The notes beneath the pieces were generated by a model that was given only the letters and a program-made list of their open reading frames with translations, had not been told where the DNA came from and made no database searches. Below are positions 36,796 through 48,600 of a DNA stretch of 64,000 bases, piece by piece (the first letter of the stretch is position 1; every line of letters begins with the position of its first letter). Source of the DNA: Lethocerus indicus (Eukaryota; Arthropoda; Insecta; Hemiptera; Belostomatidae); NCBI GenBank assembly GCA_019843655.1, contig JACDQD010000006.1, positions 23,764,246 through 23,828,245 of the forward strand, in the 5' to 3' direction. The translations under genes were made by a program, and so were the position numbers.

Positions 36796-38060
36796 CACGA
36801 ATTAATCGTAGCCACCTAATATACGACATGAACTATTCTGCACCCTATAACATTATTTGACTATTTTATTCGATTATTTTCATTTGTATTTGAAGATATA
36901 TGTACCCAAATCTATTGAAAAAATCTACATAAAATACATACATTCCCTTCCGCAAGAAGTCGCTAAAGGACATCGCTCGTTTATGAATAAATCAACAATT
37001 TTTCCGGACACATGTTTCAATATTAAAATGGGCATAACTCACAACTCATTAACTTCTGGATTAAATTGGAAATAGAAGCCGCTATTTGATTAGTGCGTAG
37101 CAATAATTTCGTAAATCTTGTTTAGGAATAATTCGAAAATTATCCACGAGGAAACCTTTTATTAATACTTCTGGGCCCCGAAGGCTCATATTCAGTATAA
37201 AACAAACCGTAGCGCGCTACGAGTTATAAACTACAACTAAGCCATGAAATCATGGAATTGAATGTGTATTATTCAACCTTGACCTCGACACGATTATATT
37301 CAAACAGCGATAGTATCGAGGCTGGACCTATTAAGTTATGATATGTGCTTCATTAAAAGACCATTATGGGGTTATCACCACGACGTGATATCTGACGAGA
37401 CTGTTGTGATGGTCTTCCATGAACAGTGTTATAAACAAAGCGCTATAGGTGGGCCCAGTTGGCCGCAGCGGGAGTTGGAAGAGAAAGTCAGAGATTATTA
37501 TAGTCATTACAAACAACGCGTAAATTCAGTCCGTTTTTACGATTTTATTATATCAGAATTTATTTACGGATTTGTTTATAATTTTATCAATTTTGAAAAA
37601 ATTAATGCGCAACTAAATTCAAAGAATGCATTATGTATGAAACATGTGGGTCGTAAGAAATGGGGAAGTTAGTATCCAATGTAAATTCATGAGCTTTATA
37701 TTAAAAGACTATAAACTATAAGCTATAAAATAATACTAATCCCTAATATTTTCAATTGTTAAAAAGCAACAGCATAGGACGTGATAAACATATATTAACG
37801 TTTGTTAATACATATTTGTGTATTAACGTAATATCGACACGCTTGCGCCATAACAGGAGATGTAATGATAGATTATAAATAATTGTAATTGTAAACGCGG
37901 GTACGGAATACGTTTATTTATACACACAGGTAAATAGAACCAGTTAACACACGGGAATGCAAACACCGGTGTGCATTTGAATAATAAACTCTTAACATAC
38001 ACATAAAGATTCACGAAATTTTAATTTCGTAATTGATAAAAGCATTCCGTAGATTTTGAG
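36796..38060. other. Non-coding stretch
   Basis: AT-rich, no recognisable gene. The plus-strand frame 37343-37672 (109 residues) has no domain I know and ends in AT-rich Asn/Phe/Tyr-rich sequence. Confidence 0.5.
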
Positions 38061-38140
38061 TGTTTCTGTCTCCTCTCGCTGGTTTACTCTTTTGCTAGAC
38101 CGGTTTCGGCTGCTCGCCATCTTCAGTAGCGGTGTTAGTC
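38061..38140 (-). repeat. Copy 6 of dispersed hammerhead-like repeat (best preserved)
   Basis: The plus strand reads GTTTCTGTCTCCTCTCGCTG, then GTTTACTCTTTTGCTAGACC, then GGTTTCGGCTGCTCGCCATC, then TTCAGTAGCGGTGTTAGTCA. It shares the 5' flank exactly with the two arms of the palindrome at 9466-9552, and its core defines the family. The ribozyme-like core is listed separately. Confidence 0.8.
38094..38130 (-). ncRNA. Hammerhead-ribozyme-like motif (minimal, loopless stem III)
   Basis: Read on the minus strand from 38130 to 38094, the order is: GCTA (stem I), CTGAAGA (fits the conserved CUGANGA), one extra T, GGC-GAGCA-GCC (3-bp stem II with a 5-nt loop), GAAA, then CCGGTC in which ACC/GGT would be stem III with no loop and GTC the cleavage triplet, then TAGC (pairs with GCTA to close stem I). 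All core residues of a type I hammerhead are present and in order. The deviations are the extra U between A9 and stem II, and a stem III that could form stably only as a dimer across two molecules. Minimal hammerheads like this are known in Penelope-like elements and related retroelements. Activity is inferred, not shown. Confidence 0.6.
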
Positions 38141-38188
38141 ACTTTAGATGATTTTTGGGCATCCTCACTGCATTGTCACTGTCACTTG

Positions 38189-38440
38189 TACTGCACCACA
38201 CTCAGGGGGGCGCTAGTTAATCTATATCTAATAATTTTTATTTAAAGGGAAGCAAAACATTCATAGACAAATAAAAACTTAATATTGTAAGATAAAAATA
38301 AAAAGGTAAGTTATAAAAAATGTGCTTAACTGTGAAATGTACTTAACTAAAGTTCGTCTGGTACACTTGCAACATAAACTAGCGCCTCCTGAGTGTGGTG
38401 CGGAAATGTACTTAACAAGAGTTCGTTGGGAGCACTTGCA
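38189..38440. repeat. Inverted and direct repeat cluster next to the best ribozyme-like copy
   Basis: An inverted pair: CACCACACTCAGG then GGCGCTAGTT (38193-38218) against AACTAGCGCCTCCTGAGTGT then GGTG (about 38376-38400). A direct pair: GAAATGTACTTAACTAAAG then TTCGTCTGGTACACTTGCA (38334-38371) and GAAATGTACTTAACAAGAG then TTCGTTGGGAGCACTTGCA (38403-38440). These lie just downstream of copy 6 and may be part of the same element. Confidence 0.7.
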
Positions 38441-39081
38441 CCGATTAAATACATTACTAAAAATAATCTTTCTTAAATAAACTTTTTTAACATTTAGATC
38501 AACAGGAAACCTTTTATGATCGTAAATACACAATACCAGATAGGTTTCCTGTCATATATTTGGAAGTCAGAAACTAATAGTTGTGTGATTAAATATATAT
38601 TTAACATATAATCCGACAAAGACTTAAGCCCATTAACAAAATCTTTACCAACCCAAATAAAACAAACAACATCCCCAAAAACACAATAGCAAGACACATA
38701 TATCATATAATATATACACACAACAAACAGAAAACGACCACAGTACACGTGACATTTTATTGTACATTAGTTGTTTCAGAAGTATGATATAACATGAATC
38801 CATATAAATAGGCCATTCATATAAATAGTTTAATATATATGATGTAAGGTATTAATTTTGTAGTTCTTCTATTATTTCAAATTAAAAATTATATAACTTT
38901 GCATTAATTATTTGAATGTTAATAAAAAAAAGAAAAGAAAACTGAAATTTAAATTGAATATTGAAAGAAATATAATATAGTCCACAACTATAATATGAGC
39001 CATAAATTAAAAACTATAATAATAAATAGCCAGAAATAATCATTACATTGTAATAATCTCAATATTAACAATATATTTCAA

Positions 39082-39084
<3 letters not shown>

Positions 39085-39134
<50 letters not shown>
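39085..39134. repeat. (TA)n microsatellite
   Basis: About 50 bp of alternating TA flanked by ATATTAA and ATTAACAAT. Confidence 0.95.
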
Positions 39135-39137
<3 letters not shown>

Positions 39138-39904
39138 CAATAATAGAATTAAAAGTTGAAATTTTATTCTTATTTAATTAGCTGAATGAATGAAAATATA
39201 AATTGATTGGCTTTGGAATTTAAGCAGTAAATGTACCATAATAATTACATATTGCACATGATGCCACAAAAATATTATTGATATTTCATACACTTCTGAA
39301 CACCTGATTCCTGACAGTATAAAATATAAAAAGGGAAGCGAGAGAATTGTATTACTTAACTGTTATTTAAACATAATAATAGGAAAAATATTTTAATTTG
39401 ACGGAACTATAAAATAATGTTATAAAATATTTCAATAATGGTTATTTATTATGAATTTATGAGTAAATTAATTCTATTAATGAAGAGACAAATTTTCTAA
39501 ATCCTATGATTAAAGGCTTAATGGTGACAAAAATGTATAATTAAAATGTATTTTATTTTTCTGCAAATTACTTAATTAATTTTTACAGCATTTAAACAAT
39601 GTGACATATTTTTTATAATCAAAATCTAATACAGGGAATAGTAATTTAATATGCTATATTAACTATATATCTATTTTCACATAAAAATTCTATTTTCACA
39701 GACCAAGCTTTAGTAGAATGACATCAACAATCTTTAGGAAGCAAAAGGAAATAAAATTTAGTTCAAAATTCAGATAATGGATAAAGTTTATAGAAAAAAT
39801 TATGTTCATTTTCTTAATGGACTGTGATTTCTGAGCAGAAGGACTCTGTTCCTTGTATTTTTTTCTTAAAATTACATTACCATTTCTGTTTGTCCCTAGA
39901 ATAA

Positions 39905-39911
<7 letters not shown>

Positions 39912-39982
<71 letters not shown>
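39912..39982. repeat. (TA)n microsatellite
   Basis: About 70 bp of alternating TA, the longest array in the window. Confidence 0.95.
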
Positions 39983-39985
<3 letters not shown>

Positions 39986-41969
39986 ACATTTATATATCAG
40001 CACGTTTCTAATTGGACAAGCCCTTTCTCTCTAGACAATATAACGTTAATTACTTAACTATGCATGTCACTACACAATAAAATGCGTATTTGCTAATGTT
40101 TACATTTATAAAATGTATTCGTATGATTTTTTTTTATTTTTTATAATCTTTCACCATTAAAGGAAAAGTAAAAGTTGGATAGCCAAGTATGTAACACTCC
40201 ACATTACCATAGTCATTCGGAGTTAACCTGTGGTTAGTTCCTAGTATGTTATGTAAGAAAATAGGTCATTGGGTGTACACAGAAAAAGTTCACTTAAAAC
40301 TCACGTTCGTTCTGCTTACACAATGAATCGGAATTTCCTCAATTGTCTACCATCCTTTAAATAGATACCGTTTTTCCTAAAATATATAATTTTTAAAAAT
40401 CCTTCGATTATGGAGGAGGGAACTGTTTGAACATTTACAATCCCATCCGACTGTGGATTTCCTCCGAATGCTTTTAAGGGAAAAATTTATGAGCCCCAGT
40501 CAGCACAAGACAGTTAAGCATTGATTACCTGTCCTCCGGTAACGGTAACTTACGAGTTAAATATTGAAAACTAGCGCCAGACATTTTTGAAAACTCGAAT
40601 TTTCTGGATAACGATATTATACACTGGACTGATAGTTAGACGGAAATTATTTCTGTTTCCCTCCTGATTTCTTCAGTTATTTTTAGTGATTTAGTCATCG
40701 ATTCGCGGAAACGTTTCAATTGTGCGTACTGCTATAATTAAGTTACCGATAACAAGCTACTTCGCACGATCTATTTTATCGCGTACTTGGCACAAATTTC
40801 ATACGAAAAATAATATTTTCGATGCAAGTAAAGATTGCCCTGTTATAACCACAAGGTCGCTGCGGCGTGTCTTATAGAACCGTCCGTGTGTTGAATTACA
40901 GCAATTTTCTCGTTAACCAAAGTGCGGAACTAATAATCATGAAAGATTCATGCTCCCGAAAGGGGCCGCAAAGGCTACTTGTTCCCTCCGGCCATTCAAA
41001 AAAGCTTCCATTCCGCTATGATCTTAATTAGGAGTCCGAGACACTGTTGGGTTCTTTAATTGTTAGCATGCGATCGTTTCGACCGCTCTTGACTCCAGTG
41101 AGAAAACCGAACCCACACAGATCGCGTTTATCCGCTTCACCTGTTACCTTGGACTCGAACCATCTCCAGCCGAGCTGGAGCATATAAAAGGATTACACTT
41201 TGATTTTACGGCATGAGTCGAGCGGTTAAACAAGTATACTACTCGTTTCGGTTCATTTATTTTGAGCAATTCAACCGACAATGACTTGGGGAAATTCACC
41301 ACCTCGGAATCTACCAACCACGTCCCAGTACTTACCAACGATGAAGGAATATATAATCGATTCGTCTACATTAATTTGTAACGTATAAAGGATTCTAAGG
41401 CTCATTATATTATCAAGCTGAATCCAAAATTCATTAATTTTGTTGTCGAGTATAAATAAAAATACAATAGCGAAACTTTTAATACTATCGTCATCGATTT
41501 AAAATAATCATTTTGCTCTTATCAGCCACAATTTTATGTTAACTTTGTACGCCAAATTGGTATTAAATGAATTCAGCGCTCAGTGAAATAGGGTTTATAT
41601 TACTTTTGATTTTTGAAGTGGTAATTAAAAATTTCCATCTAGTCGTAACAGAAAATAGAGGAAAAAGTACAAAAGATGGCCAAGGTCCTAGAAGAAAATT
41701 TTCTCCGTCTGAGACTATTTACAATGGGACCCGAAGCAAGGATTCCCACAGAGGAGCGATTCTTCAGCTCCGAAACCCAGACTGACAGGCTCATCCGGGT
41801 AAATCGTTCTTATCCCAGCCTTATTCTTTTCAACGAGGCTAACAATCCGCCAGCCGCCAACAGGGCTTTCCTTCAAGATAGGGGGTCCATAACAGATCGC
41901 GAAACCTTTTTGAGGGGTCATGAAACTAAGTGGGCGGAAATGGTTGCTGTTTTCAGTTCGAGAAAAGCC

Positions 41970-42055
41970 TTGCTGTCTCCTTCAACATTTGTAATGATGG
42001 TCGTTGAAATCAATCTGTCCGTTAATAGTCCCCGCCTTCTCGCCATCGTCAGTAT
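41970..42055 (-). repeat. Copy 7 of dispersed hammerhead-like repeat
   Basis: The plus strand reads GCTGTCTCCTTCAACATTTG, then TTAATAGTCC, then CCGCCTTCTCGCCATCGTCA then GTATA. On the minus strand this keeps ACTGACGATGGCGAGAAGGC, i.e. CTGACGA, the extra T and a stem II, but the GAAAC element has been deleted. It lies inside the 196-residue open frame at 41676-42266, which argues that this frame is not a gene. Confidence 0.5.
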
Positions 42056-45000
42056 AATTTCGTTGATAATACACTATCACTACTCTGTTTGCGTTATGCA
42101 CTGCGCTCAGTTCAATTATAAAAGAACATTTGATGTTCGGAATATAAACTGCGTTCACCGACGCTGCAGCTTTCTTTGTCGCCGTGTTTTTCGGGCTCTG
42201 GGACGGAAGAATCGTACCATCTTTCCTCCAATACCGCTAGCCACTACACCATTCTTTCACCAATAAATCATTTCTTTTTACCTTATCCAGCTGTTAGGTG
42301 GGTATATATTGTTTACGCTATGCTGATGTCTCAGTATCAGTTTTACAAACAATGGATGCAGCGATTAGCGCCTACGGTTTAATCAAATTTGTTTTCTTAC
42401 TCACGAATCATTAGAACATTGTACTTATGCATGCAACCGTGACGTTGTTTATCGTCAATTTTTATACTGTTAAATTTAATCTATTGTACACCTCCATCTT
42501 ATACTTCAACTTTCCGAGACTAAATAATCCGTAGATAACGGTAATATTTTTTTCTATACTAGATACGTTTCTTACTGGAAAGTTCGAACTTGGTATAGGT
42601 TATATGCGCAAACAGTCCTCAGTATGGATCGATGTTCTAAGTCAGTGTTCGTACAACGCTCGTTATTTGCCTTTCACTAGTGTGAAAAAAAAATTCCGTT
42701 CGAATGTTTTCCCTGCTCTCCTTCAGGGCTCCTCGGACAACCCGGAAAGTGTACGGCATTTTTCGCGGAAATTCGGGCGAGATCGCCGATGGCAAGATAG
42801 GGGTCTATTATCGTCTCTCTTGGCGCGGGGTAGAGGGCGGCCGAGCGTCGATGAGAGGAGTCCGGACGAGAAAGAGTAGAGTAGAGAAGACGGAAGAAGG
42901 AGGAGGAGGAGAAGAAGAAGAAGGAGAATAAGAATAGGAGGGGGTGAGAGTGAGGGAATGCGAGTGAGAGCGAGAGAGAGAGAGAGAGAGGGACGGGAGG
43001 GGGATGGACGAGTGAGAGGGTGGGGGAGAGTTGAGGACCGTTAGAGAGCTCGGCGAAGAGCAGGTTACAGCCAGCCTGCCCTCGGAGCTCTCACAGAGCC
43101 CCATTCTACGACATATATATATATATACATATATATATAAAACTCGTTTTATTACTGTGATAGTTCGAATTTTTTATTCCTTTTACTTATTATAACCTGA
43201 AATGATCGTCGTCATCAACCGGATTACCCAAAATTGAGGTAACGAATCATTTTATTTTAAATATTTTCTGTCAGAATGTTTTGTTCGTTAATAACTGCCG
43301 TAGAATTTTAAGTGGCAATGCGACTTTGGGAATGATATCACAGAATATATGCCAGCTCAGAGTATATGCCCACTGTTATGTACATAATTGACTTTTTAAT
43401 CTGACTGATAATAATAACCGGCAATCTGAGGTTCGTCGATGAATAGTGTTTCTTTATTTCGCATCTGTTAATATTGTCATTGTTATTAGTTTTGAATGCG
43501 TGTAGCAATAAAACGTACTTCATTAGTGTTTACGTATCTCATTTCGGGTCGTTTCTGGTATCAGCGCCGTATCTCCCGGTGTAGGAGAATTCGGACTGTC
43601 GGTTCAAAAATCCGGACGCCGAAAATAAATTTTCATAAAAAGTTAACTGGCTGTTCGGTTTGAGAGTGGGCCGTGTCGCCGATGCCTTGGTGGAACGTCC
43701 CTGCCCAATGTGGAAGTATGCATCTCATTAGGCTCCTCATTTCGACGGGTCCCCGATGAATATTAGCCGGCGTTGGTGACCCCAGTCAAGAATTCCCGGG
43801 CTTTTCCCGGGCCTTCTGTCTTCAGAAAAACCCGTCTCCGGCCCAAAAACCGATCGCACCGTCTAGGTTCCACTGTATAAAAACAAATAAACTAGAAGAA
43901 GACACGGATACAGGCGGTAATAGTGTACCATAGTTAGAAGCTACTAGAAGAACGGCTTGTAGGGTTTTATTAGTTACTTAATCATACAAGAATATGTCGT
44001 CCAGTGCCTACTTATGTTTACGGGAAAGCGTCATCAATGGACTTGACAATGTGCGTTACTATGACAATTCACGTGCTGTGACAATTCGAACCGTTTCCAT
44101 TTCAATTTAAATTCATATTGACCGCCTTACTGGTTTATTCGATTAAACTCAGTTCTTACCACTGAAAGGAAAACATTACTGCATTCCGGACAGCCCTTTG
44201 TAGAGTTAATGACAATGTGATTTACGGTATTAATCCTGCAGCTCAAAACAGTTATCGAACATCCTTAGGCGTTCGCGGAATTTCGTCCACATTTTTCATA
44301 TTTAGCAGCTGCCGTGGTAACCAGCCGAAAAAAGAATCTGTTTTACACAGTAATTGCAGAACAATCCTCTTCGAGCAAAGAATATTGGGCTTTGACTTCA
44401 AAATTAGTTTCAACGTCCGGACGCCCGAACAAATTTCAAGGACGGGGAAGAAAGAGCGAAACAGAGAAATAAGAAGAAATATCTTTTTTTCGACAACCGG
44501 ACCCGAAAGGTTTTATATATATGTTCAAATCCGGAAGTTGGCTCTTAATGGGTTTCGTTTTCTTAAGAATTCATTTCTTTTATTGGCAGCAATTTGTGGT
44601 CAAATGAAACTGAATTACAGGAAATTAAGTAGTGAATGCGATTTCTAATAATGACCTGTACACACTCGGCAGTTTTCGAGAATATACGAACGTTAAATCA
44701 CAAATAATAAATGGAAAGGGAAAATTTTTGATCTGAATGTGACATAGCCGCTATTTGCTCGTTACTTTTGAAATCGAACAGCATTCATTAGAAAGGATTA
44801 GTGAGAGATTAGTGGCCGGTATGGATCCCGAGGCTATTCTTAATTCACCGAGGAGACCGAGCCGGCGGATTTCCAACTTAGCTGAAAGCAACCGACGATT
44901 ATTTTCAAATAACGCGGCGTGTATGATTTCATCGGTGAAATATATTGGATGTTTACGACCCGACGCGCCAACCCCGGTCGTATTGGCCGTCGGCGCGTGA

Positions 45001-45524
45001 GTCAAGGATAACTTAAAACCTTATCGAAGAAAATAATCGCATTCGTGTTTTAATTAAAAGGCTCCGACCGTCTATCGCTTAACACGATGGAAATATACTC
45101 GGACGCAATCGCCGATTGGGTTTCAGAACTTCCCTTTCGGGCAGACTCTAAAACTGTTTTCCCCGTGAGGGTCTAGGAGGGACTAGGTTCGAAATTTTAT
45201 TACAATAAACAGAACCAGATCGCAAAAGTTGTTTAAAAACGGGCATTAGTGACTTTACGTAATGTTAAAAATAGTACTCTCACTCTCGGCTGCCGGATGA
45301 ATTAGTCTAAGGAATTATCTAAGGCTCGACAGCCGGTTATTTTCCTTTAGGGAAAAACAGTTTCATTAAATGCAAATGCATAGTTTTAATCTACGCTCGA
45401 AGAAAGCGAATCCAATTTGACTCTCTCGCGGTATCTGGGCCATTTGAAGGCATGCTGGATATATCCACCTGCACAACGCAGCCAGCGAGAACTTGTTATT
45501 ATCTTCGTTTTGTCATCGTCGCGA
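42056..45524. other. Non-coding stretch with a purine-rich tract
   Basis: No recognised gene. It holds the purine-rich block at 42860-43040 and a short TA run near 43112-43138. Frames at 44217-44648 (143 residues) and 44755-45000 (81 residues) have no recognisable domain; the latter is also open on the opposite strand. Confidence 0.5.
42860..43040. repeat. Purine-rich low-complexity tract
   Basis: About 180 bp dominated by G and A on the plus strand (GGAGGAGGAGAAGAAGAAG, then GAGAGAGAGAGAGAG). Such tracts can form unusual DNA structures and are often found near promoters. No gene start is recognisable beside it. Confidence 0.8.
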
Positions 45525-45609
45525 TCTCGCCTGATCGGTCCTCGAACTAGACCGGTATCGTCTTTTCGCCATCGTCTTTAGCGTTCCATCTGTAATATAG
45601 GGCGAAGCA
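45525..45609 (-). repeat. Copy 8 of dispersed hammerhead-like repeat
   Basis: The plus strand reads TCTCGCCTGATCGGTCC, then GAACTAGACCGGTATCG, then TTTTCGCCATCGTC, then TCTGTAATATAGGGCGAAG. The cleavage side (CTAGACCGG) and CGCCATCGTC are kept, while the GAAA complement is altered to ATCG. It shares the AATATAG..GCGAAG tail with copies 4 and 9. Confidence 0.6.
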
Positions 45610-48600
45610 TTGTTACCGACAGTGTCCCCTGACGGAATACTGCTGACGAAGGGTAGTAGCCAGGAGAAATTCAGTAAGAGTTAAGTGACAGTAGCCCGCT
45701 CTATTATTTTCATTCCGTAGAAAATTATTTGTATCAATTTGCCTGAAGTAATCGTAACCATTTCTCTTTAGAATGTAACTGAGAGTTTGTGGTTTCCAAC
45801 AGTTGTTAGTTCACGGTACTGGTGGATTGTTATGCGACGGTCTGAAAATAGGACCTTAATAACTCTGTAGGATGTAAGTGGTGAAATTTACTATATCACT
45901 AATGACCGGTCCTCATTACAATTCGTCCGTTACAACGGCCGAAGAAAGAAGCCCGTGTGTAGGAAGGAGGAAACAGGAAGTAGACGACCGTTGAAGCATC
46001 TGTTTATGCACCTGTAGTAGTCTCAGTGTAGCAGTCCGCGCTTTTCTCTTTGAACTTTCGAACGGCGATCCGTCCGTTAAGAATGCCCTCCATTGTCCGC
46101 CCAACCTCTGTCTAGCATGTAACAGTTTCTCCCCCCCCCCGCCCGAGATAACAGTTTCTACCTCTACGCGTTTACGTCTCCGCGAGTTGGGAATTTTTGC
46201 AGTGTTCCTTCAACATTCCGGTTAGACAGACCTACCTTAATCGAACTGTTGGTTCGGCGCGGTCTTGGCTAAATCTTAAAATACTGCGATCTGATAGTGG
46301 TCATCTGTGCAGTGCTAAAAGGACACATCGACGAAGTAACAGCACTAACGGTAGTAGCAGCTGTTTTTACACGGACGACGGTGCGATACCGAGGGAACAC
46401 GAAACATCAAGCGAGTGACAATTTTTTTTTTAATACTTGCATTATCAAATGTCTAAATTAAGAAATGTCTAACAGAAAGACAAGTAGAAGTATTAAATTA
46501 AATATTATATAGGTAATTGCACGTCCGACAAGGGAGTAACGGTTTACATAGTGAGCGATTAGAAATGAAATGGACCATCATCCGTAATTATACCGAAATA
46601 AGTCGGCTGATTTAGACTAATAATATGTTACCACAGAATGCAAAAAAGAATTCAGTTTGATCGTGAGTCTAATCGTGAAAAGGAAATCAATCCAGTCGGA
46701 GCAACTGAAACCGATCGGGCGAACGTTTGTTTAGATCTAAAAATAGTTCCAGCTGGTATAAGCCGGAAGAAAATGCCAGCGCTGACAGATACCGATGAGG
46801 AAAAGCTTTACAAACGAAGATTCATTTCAAACTTCTGTCAGTACTGTTTAAAAATGGAATTCAAAATATTGTGTTACTTTTATATAAATTACGATTAGTT
46901 TTTACATCCAATGGACGCATAAATTTGAGTTTGTAAATATCGGTCGAATAATTCGAGGGCAAAAGAACTCGAAATATTATTTTATTTTCCTGGTGATTAA
47001 ATGGTCAATTCGCCCGGTCATTTTGTCGATGAAGTTCCCTGCTCGTATTTTGATTAAACGTACCCGTATAACAATACACGATCCTATAGTTTTGTTCCCG
47101 TGCTCGGATTTTCTCCGGGAAACAAAACGCCATTAAAAACTCACGGGAAATATTCGTGCATTGTACCGTTTGACAGAAGAGCGTAAATTCCCCGGGCAGG
47201 TAGATCGGGATTGGAGGGGAAGCGTGGCAACCCTCCAAAGAGGTAACAGCAAATACAGGTAGGGGGCATAGGTCGGGTCGGTTCTGGATCTCGATTGTAG
47301 TGCTGTTGGCCGGGTACCCGGTTGGGGAAATTCAAACCCCATTCAGCTCTTTTTAAAACATCCCCACCGTTAATGGGGCGTCAAGTACCGACGCCGCCAT
47401 TGTCCCAAAGCCGGGGAAATGCCCGCAGTTCTTCAACCCTTCCCCCTATAAAGGCCACCCTACCTTTTGTTTAATTGGCCGTTGCCGTTTGAGGCCTCTT
47501 TTGTAATTATTCGATCTATTTAATAAGTTTTCAGTATTAAATACCTTCCAAGTTGTTTTGGGGGAATACGTTATCGTCCATATATAATTTTCCTAATGCT
47601 AGGGTCAATGAAAAAACTGCAGGGGGAGAAGCAAAACATTGACACCTCGTTTCTTATGTAATACCGAGTGGTAGCTACGTAACCAAGAGATACTGAATGG
47701 AGTCAGACCTCGTCGCCTCGTCGGTAGTAAAATTAGTTTATGATCGCCATTACGTTTGTTTAAAATGCCTCAGCATTTTGAGTTTTTCTTTTCAATTACC
47801 TGGGTACTACTATAAATATAAACAACCAAACGTTTCCTTCACAATAGTACGCGTTAAATAATACGACCGGGATTATTATACTTGTGTCCACTAGGAATAC
47901 GAACTTAGATGGAATTAATTAAACAATTTCTGTTTACCGTAACTTTATGTAATTTCTTTGTTTCTATTCGTTACTAACCTAATCGTTTGAATTTTATTAC
48001 CTCAAGTCATAAGAATTATTCATTTACTTTTTTCGATATACTTGTGTCTCTTGTAACGCCGGACATGTCACTGTTTGTGAGCACTATCAAACACACTGTT
48101 AAACCACAGGTGGTTTGTAGCAGATACCAAGGAGTGTATATAGGCGGTTTTCAGAACGGTGGATGCCCACCACGATCCAGACTGATATTTTAAGCTCGAT
48201 TTTGTGTCCGGATTGTAAGACGGCGTATGTCATACAACTTAGAAATAAAAACAGACACAAGGTCACTTTTCTACATGCAAGAGCGACCACAGACGGAGTT
48301 AAATTACGGAAATGAAAGCTATACTGATTTAGACGATTCCTTTTTTTAGCTATTAGAAATGTTCCAGGCGCATTTCATTTCGAGGGGCACCATCGGTTGA
48401 AAAACGATCCAATTAAAGCAATCATGTATTTACCGCACTTTCATAATTGTCCATTTAATTTCAAACCCAGGGTATAAATGAGATTTACTATCCCTACCTC
48501 GGGTATATTAGAATCACCACCTGAATATAAATTACCGAAGCGAGTATAGTGTATTTGAATATTATTTTTGTAATATTACTGTAATAAAATTTTGGTTAAA

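Larger units (their letters stand above)
38441..41969. other. AT-rich non-coding stretch
   Basis: Very AT-rich with two TA arrays. No recognisable gene. A minus-strand frame at 39696-39989 begins with a Tyr-Ile repeat produced by the TA array. Confidence 0.6.

Noticed and set aside
41676..42266. 196-residue open frame on the plus strand
   Set aside because: The longest frame outside the genes and the retroelement, but it has no recognisable domain and runs through a copy of the dispersed repeat (41970-42055). That suggests chance openness.
44217..44648. 143-residue open frame on the plus strand
   Set aside because: No domain, no supporting splice sites or leader, and AT-driven composition. 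Not enough to call a gene.
44755..45000. Overlapping ~80-residue frames on both strands
   Set aside because: Both strands are open with no domain. Looks compositional.
47701..47735. Possible extra copy of the dispersed repeat (GTCAGACC, then CCTCGTCGGTAGTAAAATTA)
   Set aside because: Only short pieces fit and the core elements are missing.
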